A stretch of 64,000 nucleotides of DNA, from positions 101,660,467-101,724,466 of the forward strand of contig CM041084.1 in the NCBI GenBank assembly GCA_023079485.1. Direction: 5' to 3'. The position numbers and the translations under genes are program-made. The notes beneath the pieces are model-generated. The model ran no database searches. It saw only the letters and a program-made list of their open reading frames with translations, and had not been told where the DNA came from. Shown here piece after piece: positions 60,254 to 64,000 of this stretch. The DNA comes from Archilochus colubris (Eukaryota > Chordata > Aves > Apodiformes > Trochilidae). How positions within the stretch are numbered: position 1 is the first letter of the stretch; each line of letters starts with the position of its first letter.

Positions 60254-60533
60254 GCGAGACAAGAGGGCATGGTCTCAAGTTGTGCCAGGGGAGATTTATG
60301 TTGGATATTACAAAGAATTTCTTTACAGAGGGGTGATCAGACATTGGAATGGGCTGCCCAGGGAAGTAGTGGATTCTCCATCCCTGGAGATATTTAAAAA
60401 GAGACTGGATGTGGCACTTAGTGCCATGGTCTGGTAACTGCGGCGGTAGTGGATCAAGGGTTGGACTTGATCTCAGAGGTCCCTTCCAATCCAGCCAATT
60501 CTATGATTCTATATGATTCTATATGATTCTATG
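60254..60533 (+). mobile_element. CR1 LINE 3' fragment (young subfamily), plus strand
   Basis: It begins GCGAGACAAGAGGGCATGGT, matches the end of the copy at 17436 through the TGGGCTGCCCAGGGAAGTAG and GATGTGGCACTTAGTGCCAT blocks, and ends in the CCAGCCAATTCTATG 3' end. A one-base deletion near 60332 breaks ORF2. The tail is unusual: canonical 8-base ATTCTATG units give way to 10-base ATGATTCTAT units. Confidence 0.93.
60498..60533 (+). repeat. Expanded CR1 3'-tail microsatellite
   Basis: ATTCTATG followed by repeated ATTCTATATG units. The period has changed from 8 to 10 bases by addition of AT, consistent with slippage after or during insertion. Confidence 0.85.
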
Positions 60534-63500
60534 TTATATTCCTTCATGTGCACCTTCTCTTGTGTTGACTGAGTTCTTAAAGACCACGCTTAAGCCAACT
60601 CACTTGTCATGTGGCTGGTTGGCATGTGCAAAGTTGATGTTGATAAGAAGGACAGAAGAAGCCTGACATCTCATTAAAGTGTTCATCCAGTTTGCATGAC
60701 CTGTGGTCGCTAGCAACTCTCTCTGTTGGCCTTCACTGCAGAAGAATAAACACTGAGCACTGCTGTGCTTCTATGACTGCATAGAGCAGAGATGTACCAA
60801 TTGCACTGATAACACACGTAATAAGAACTCAGCTCTTCATAAGAACTTTCCAAAGCAAAAAATACTTTCCTAGTCATAGCAGCAAAATTAGTGCTTGCTT
60901 AAATAAATGGGAGTGTATTTTCAGTTCACTGACATTTCAGTGTATTCCATCAATAGGTGGAGAATTGGATCATTATGGTCCTTTGAAGTTGCAGTTATGG
61001 CAAACAAATTCTATGAGTTTGCTTTGGTCAGGTCATTTCTATAGCTAGCAAAATCTTATCTACCATCAAAGGGAAACATATTTGTGCCATTACTGAAGAA
61101 AATTCATGTTTTCTCAGGTAGTAACTATGCTGTTATCATATATTGTATTATTTTCTGTCAACCAAGCATGCTCTGGCACAACCATAGTTGTTCTACCTAC
61201 AGTGATTTTACTGAAGGGTTGATCTTTTGTTAGAATATGCTTATTTTCCTTGGTAATATTTGCTACATTTTCTTGAAAATATTTATCTCTAACTAAAAGG
61301 AAACCTGGTGAGCTAATTATTTGATAGCAAGTTTATTTGTTGTCCATTTAAATAAAATATGCCTTATCAGTTCATGGTCTTGAGACACACTTTTTAAAGA
61401 TAAGTGCCTGTGTTTAAATTACAGAAGGCCTCCTAAGGGTGACTTAGGATCTTTAAACGCTGACAAGTGTATTCCTCATTACCACAACATTAATGTCTAC
61501 CCTTTTCTGCCTTTATCAAACCTCAACATGCTCTCAGATGTGTCAGTTTCCTAAGCACAATGACGGGCTTGCAGTAATGTTTTTTCCATCGCCATCTGTA
61601 CTATCTTATATTTGTTGCTATAAGCAACAATCCCTTGAATTGCTGCATTTATAAAGCTTTAAAATAGGACAGATTGGTGTTTGCAATATTTATGATGCAC
61701 AATTTTTCTCCTTTTCTCCACAAAGGAGGCAACCTGTGAAAAGATATGCTCCCTCATCTGGATTTACAGTACTCTTTGTTCCTACCAGAACCCCAGAGTT
61801 TGTCCTTCCAAGGACAAACCTCTTTAAAAGTGGCAAAAGGAGGAGGCTGTGTGGCAAAACTGAGTAAATGTGTCAGCTCTGATCATCTATTGCAGTCTTT
61901 CCATCTCTGCACCCTCAGCATCCATGTTGGAATGTGGGAACCTTGGCTTTTTTTGACTCATGCTAACAAAGTTGCAGTCTTGCCAGAGTCCCTAAAACTT
62001 CAAACTCAGACTTAATTAAGTAAAACCTCCTCCCCTTTAAGTTTTAGGAAATTATAAGTACTACCCTAAAGTGGCCAACGCCAGGGTTGAATGACCATTT
62101 GGTTTAATTGGTTCATTTTAAAATGGACTTCAAGAATGGCTGTGTTTTCCCTGATGATTGTGTCAGGTTCCTAAACTGGCAATTGAATGATAGAAAACTA
62201 AATTTCGGAAAGATTTGGGGGATTCTTTATGAAATAGATGTTTGGAGAACATGTTTATAATGAAACATCTCCAGAAGCTCTGTTTATGAGATCATTATGT
62301 ACTTATATCTGCACCCTTTTATGGCTTGTTTTAGATATGTTATTTCAACATTAGCAGTACCTAAAAATATTAATTTATAATTTAAATATTCAAATTTTCC
62401 ACTTCAATATTAAAACATTTTTTAAAACATTAGTATATACGTAATTTTGTTTAAAAAGGGTCACTGGGCTCAAATACATGAAAAGCATTAATGCATTAAT
62501 TAATTAATTTTATTAAAAGCATTAATTAAAACTTTTATTTACTCTGTTTCGGAAAGATAATTTGAATTGACTTAAGCACATTGGTTTCAAATCAAAATGG
62601 AAGAGAATTTGAGTGTTAAGAAAGGGACTGTGATTCATCCCCTTCATAAATTATAAACTGCTTACTGTAAGTTAGTTCAGTCTTTACAAAATATTTCACC
62701 TGTTCAATAGAACGAAAGAGTAGAATAGTATTTCAAAGGAGCTCTTCAAAAGACTGTATGGGGCCCTGAAATTTCTGATACTCTATGTCTAAAACAAGAG
62801 CTTAGATGAGAGATCATATTATCTGTAATTGCTTCTTGTTTTATCTTACAAGTAGCTAATCTCTTTCCTGATACAGCATCTTTTCTTTGTCACATGGAAG
62901 AGTATGTACTTCAGATGGTGCTTGATAAAATCAAGTCAAATTTGCTTATGAAGCCTGGCTGTTCATGAACCTTATTCTCTCAAACAGGCCTGTTATAGAA
63001 ACAAAATAAACAAACAACAAAAAGAAACTCAACAATGAAGAAATGGTAAAGAGAAAGGAGTTCAAGTTAAACTGCACTTGGTGGAGTAGGATTAGGGAGT
63101 GGTTGTAGGTGCCATTGAGTTGGTATGGGAACAGAAAGAGAAAAGAAGCTGAGAAGAATCAAGGGGTGGTAAAGCTCCTCAGCCACATTGCTCCTGCTGG
63201 AATAGAATGTCTAATTGGCCTGGAAAGTCATCTGTTAAAGGGTGAGGATGGAAAAACTTCGAAGTAAACTCTTTATCTCAACATTCCTCTAACTCATTTC
63301 TTCGCTGGAGGATAGGGGGAAGAGAGAGATCTGGTTTTTATTGTTCTGAGTTTGTAGGAAGGACTGCAAACAGGTGCATCTGAGTGAGCAGTTCCTACCA
63401 TAGGCAGCTTCCTACTCTCCAAGGCTTTCTTGGAAATACATTTTCTAGTATGTGGCTGATGCAGGCTTATCACTTTTTCTTTCCTCATGCCTTACTTAGC

Positions 63501-64000
63501 CTCGTGACTTATTTAGACATATCTACTGGTGGTATTGTTTCTGAGGAAATTAAGATTTGGTCATCTTTATATACTGTTGATGAGTAAAGTGTAAAAGTAC
63601 ACAGAGGAGAGTCCTTGTAGGATGCTGTATGGTCTATGTGGTATGTCCCAAACAATGCACAACTTGGAAAAAATTCACACATTCTTTCCCCTGCTGCTAA
63701 CATCACAACCTGTTAGACCAGAAGCTAAAGCAAAGCATTTTATGTTGTCCTGCTGGGGTATTCTGAGCAGGCTTTTGTCTGTTATTATCGGGAATTTTGA
63801 AGTGCTTAGCATTTTACAGAGCTTCTTCCACTAAGACTGATCCAACTGGTCCAACATCAGTATCATTATTACTCCAACTGCAAGCATATGCTCACTTGCT
63901 GAGTACTAACAGAAATAAATTTTATCAACAGGCAGCTCAGAGCACAGCACCTCTTCCTGTATCTTCTGGTACCATGACCAAAGTGCTTATTGTATCCAAA
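60534..64000. other. Unique-looking non-coding DNA
   Basis: AT-rich, with an ATTAA-rich patch at 62482-62530. Open frames are all under 90 codons and overlap on both strands. No exon or transposon is recognisable. Confidence 0.55.
62482..62530. repeat. ATTAA-rich low-complexity patch
   Basis: Repeated ATTAAT/TTAATTAA units, partly palindromic. Confidence 0.8.

Overview
The window looks like non-coding nuclear DNA from a bird, either intergenic or deep intronic. The main evidence is a set of CR1 non-LTR retrotransposons. They are 5'-truncated, end in short repeats of ATTCTATG or ATTCTGTG, and carry the fragments expected from the C-terminal end of CR1 ORF2. CR1 with this tail dominates avian genomes; crocodilians are a less likely alternative. 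The sequence is AT-rich, with no operons, no ribosome-binding sites and no long coding frames. No protein-coding gene, rRNA, tRNA or CRISPR array could be supported. Nearly all open frames are short chance frames or lie inside CR1 copies.

Layout. 1-8192 is single-copy-like AT-rich sequence, with one weak candidate exon on the minus strand at 987-1053. 8193-8977 holds two abutting CR1 copies in opposite orientation. 11353-11731 and 13548-13755 are two minus-strand CR1 copies of one related subfamily. 17436-18087 is the best-preserved CR1, with an uninterrupted 185-codon frame. 19835-20987 is a second abutting opposite-strand CR1 pair. 20988-31597 is a 10.6 kb repeat-poor stretch. 31598-31763 is a small minus-strand CR1 relic and 33683-34300 a heavily decayed plus-strand one. 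38954-39329 and 41295-41533 are further single copies. 47032-51927 is a CR1 cluster. It contains an old minus-strand copy, a plus-strand copy, a plus-strand copy split by a younger minus-strand insertion, and an unusual internal fragment covering the end of the endonuclease domain and the following linker. 58945-59945 reads as a very old L3/CR1-L-type LINE on the minus strand. 60254-60533 is a short young CR1. The rest is unique-looking AT-rich DNA with scattered poly(A)/poly(T) and simple repeats.

Relative ages can be read from the sequence. The copies at 8193, 17436, 49535 and 60254 share one subfamily, with the same C-terminal residues and the same 3' end. One of them (49535-49989) sits inside an older copy of another subfamily, so it is the later insertion. 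The L3-like relic is the oldest recognisable layer.

A few segments have exon-like splice signals: 34754-34817 (+), 987-1053 (-), 30602-30644 (+), and a possible terminal exon starting at 57537 (+). None has a recognised product, so they are listed with low confidence. No previously undescribed system could be demonstrated. The strongest leads are the nested CR1, the L3-like fossil and the candidate exons.
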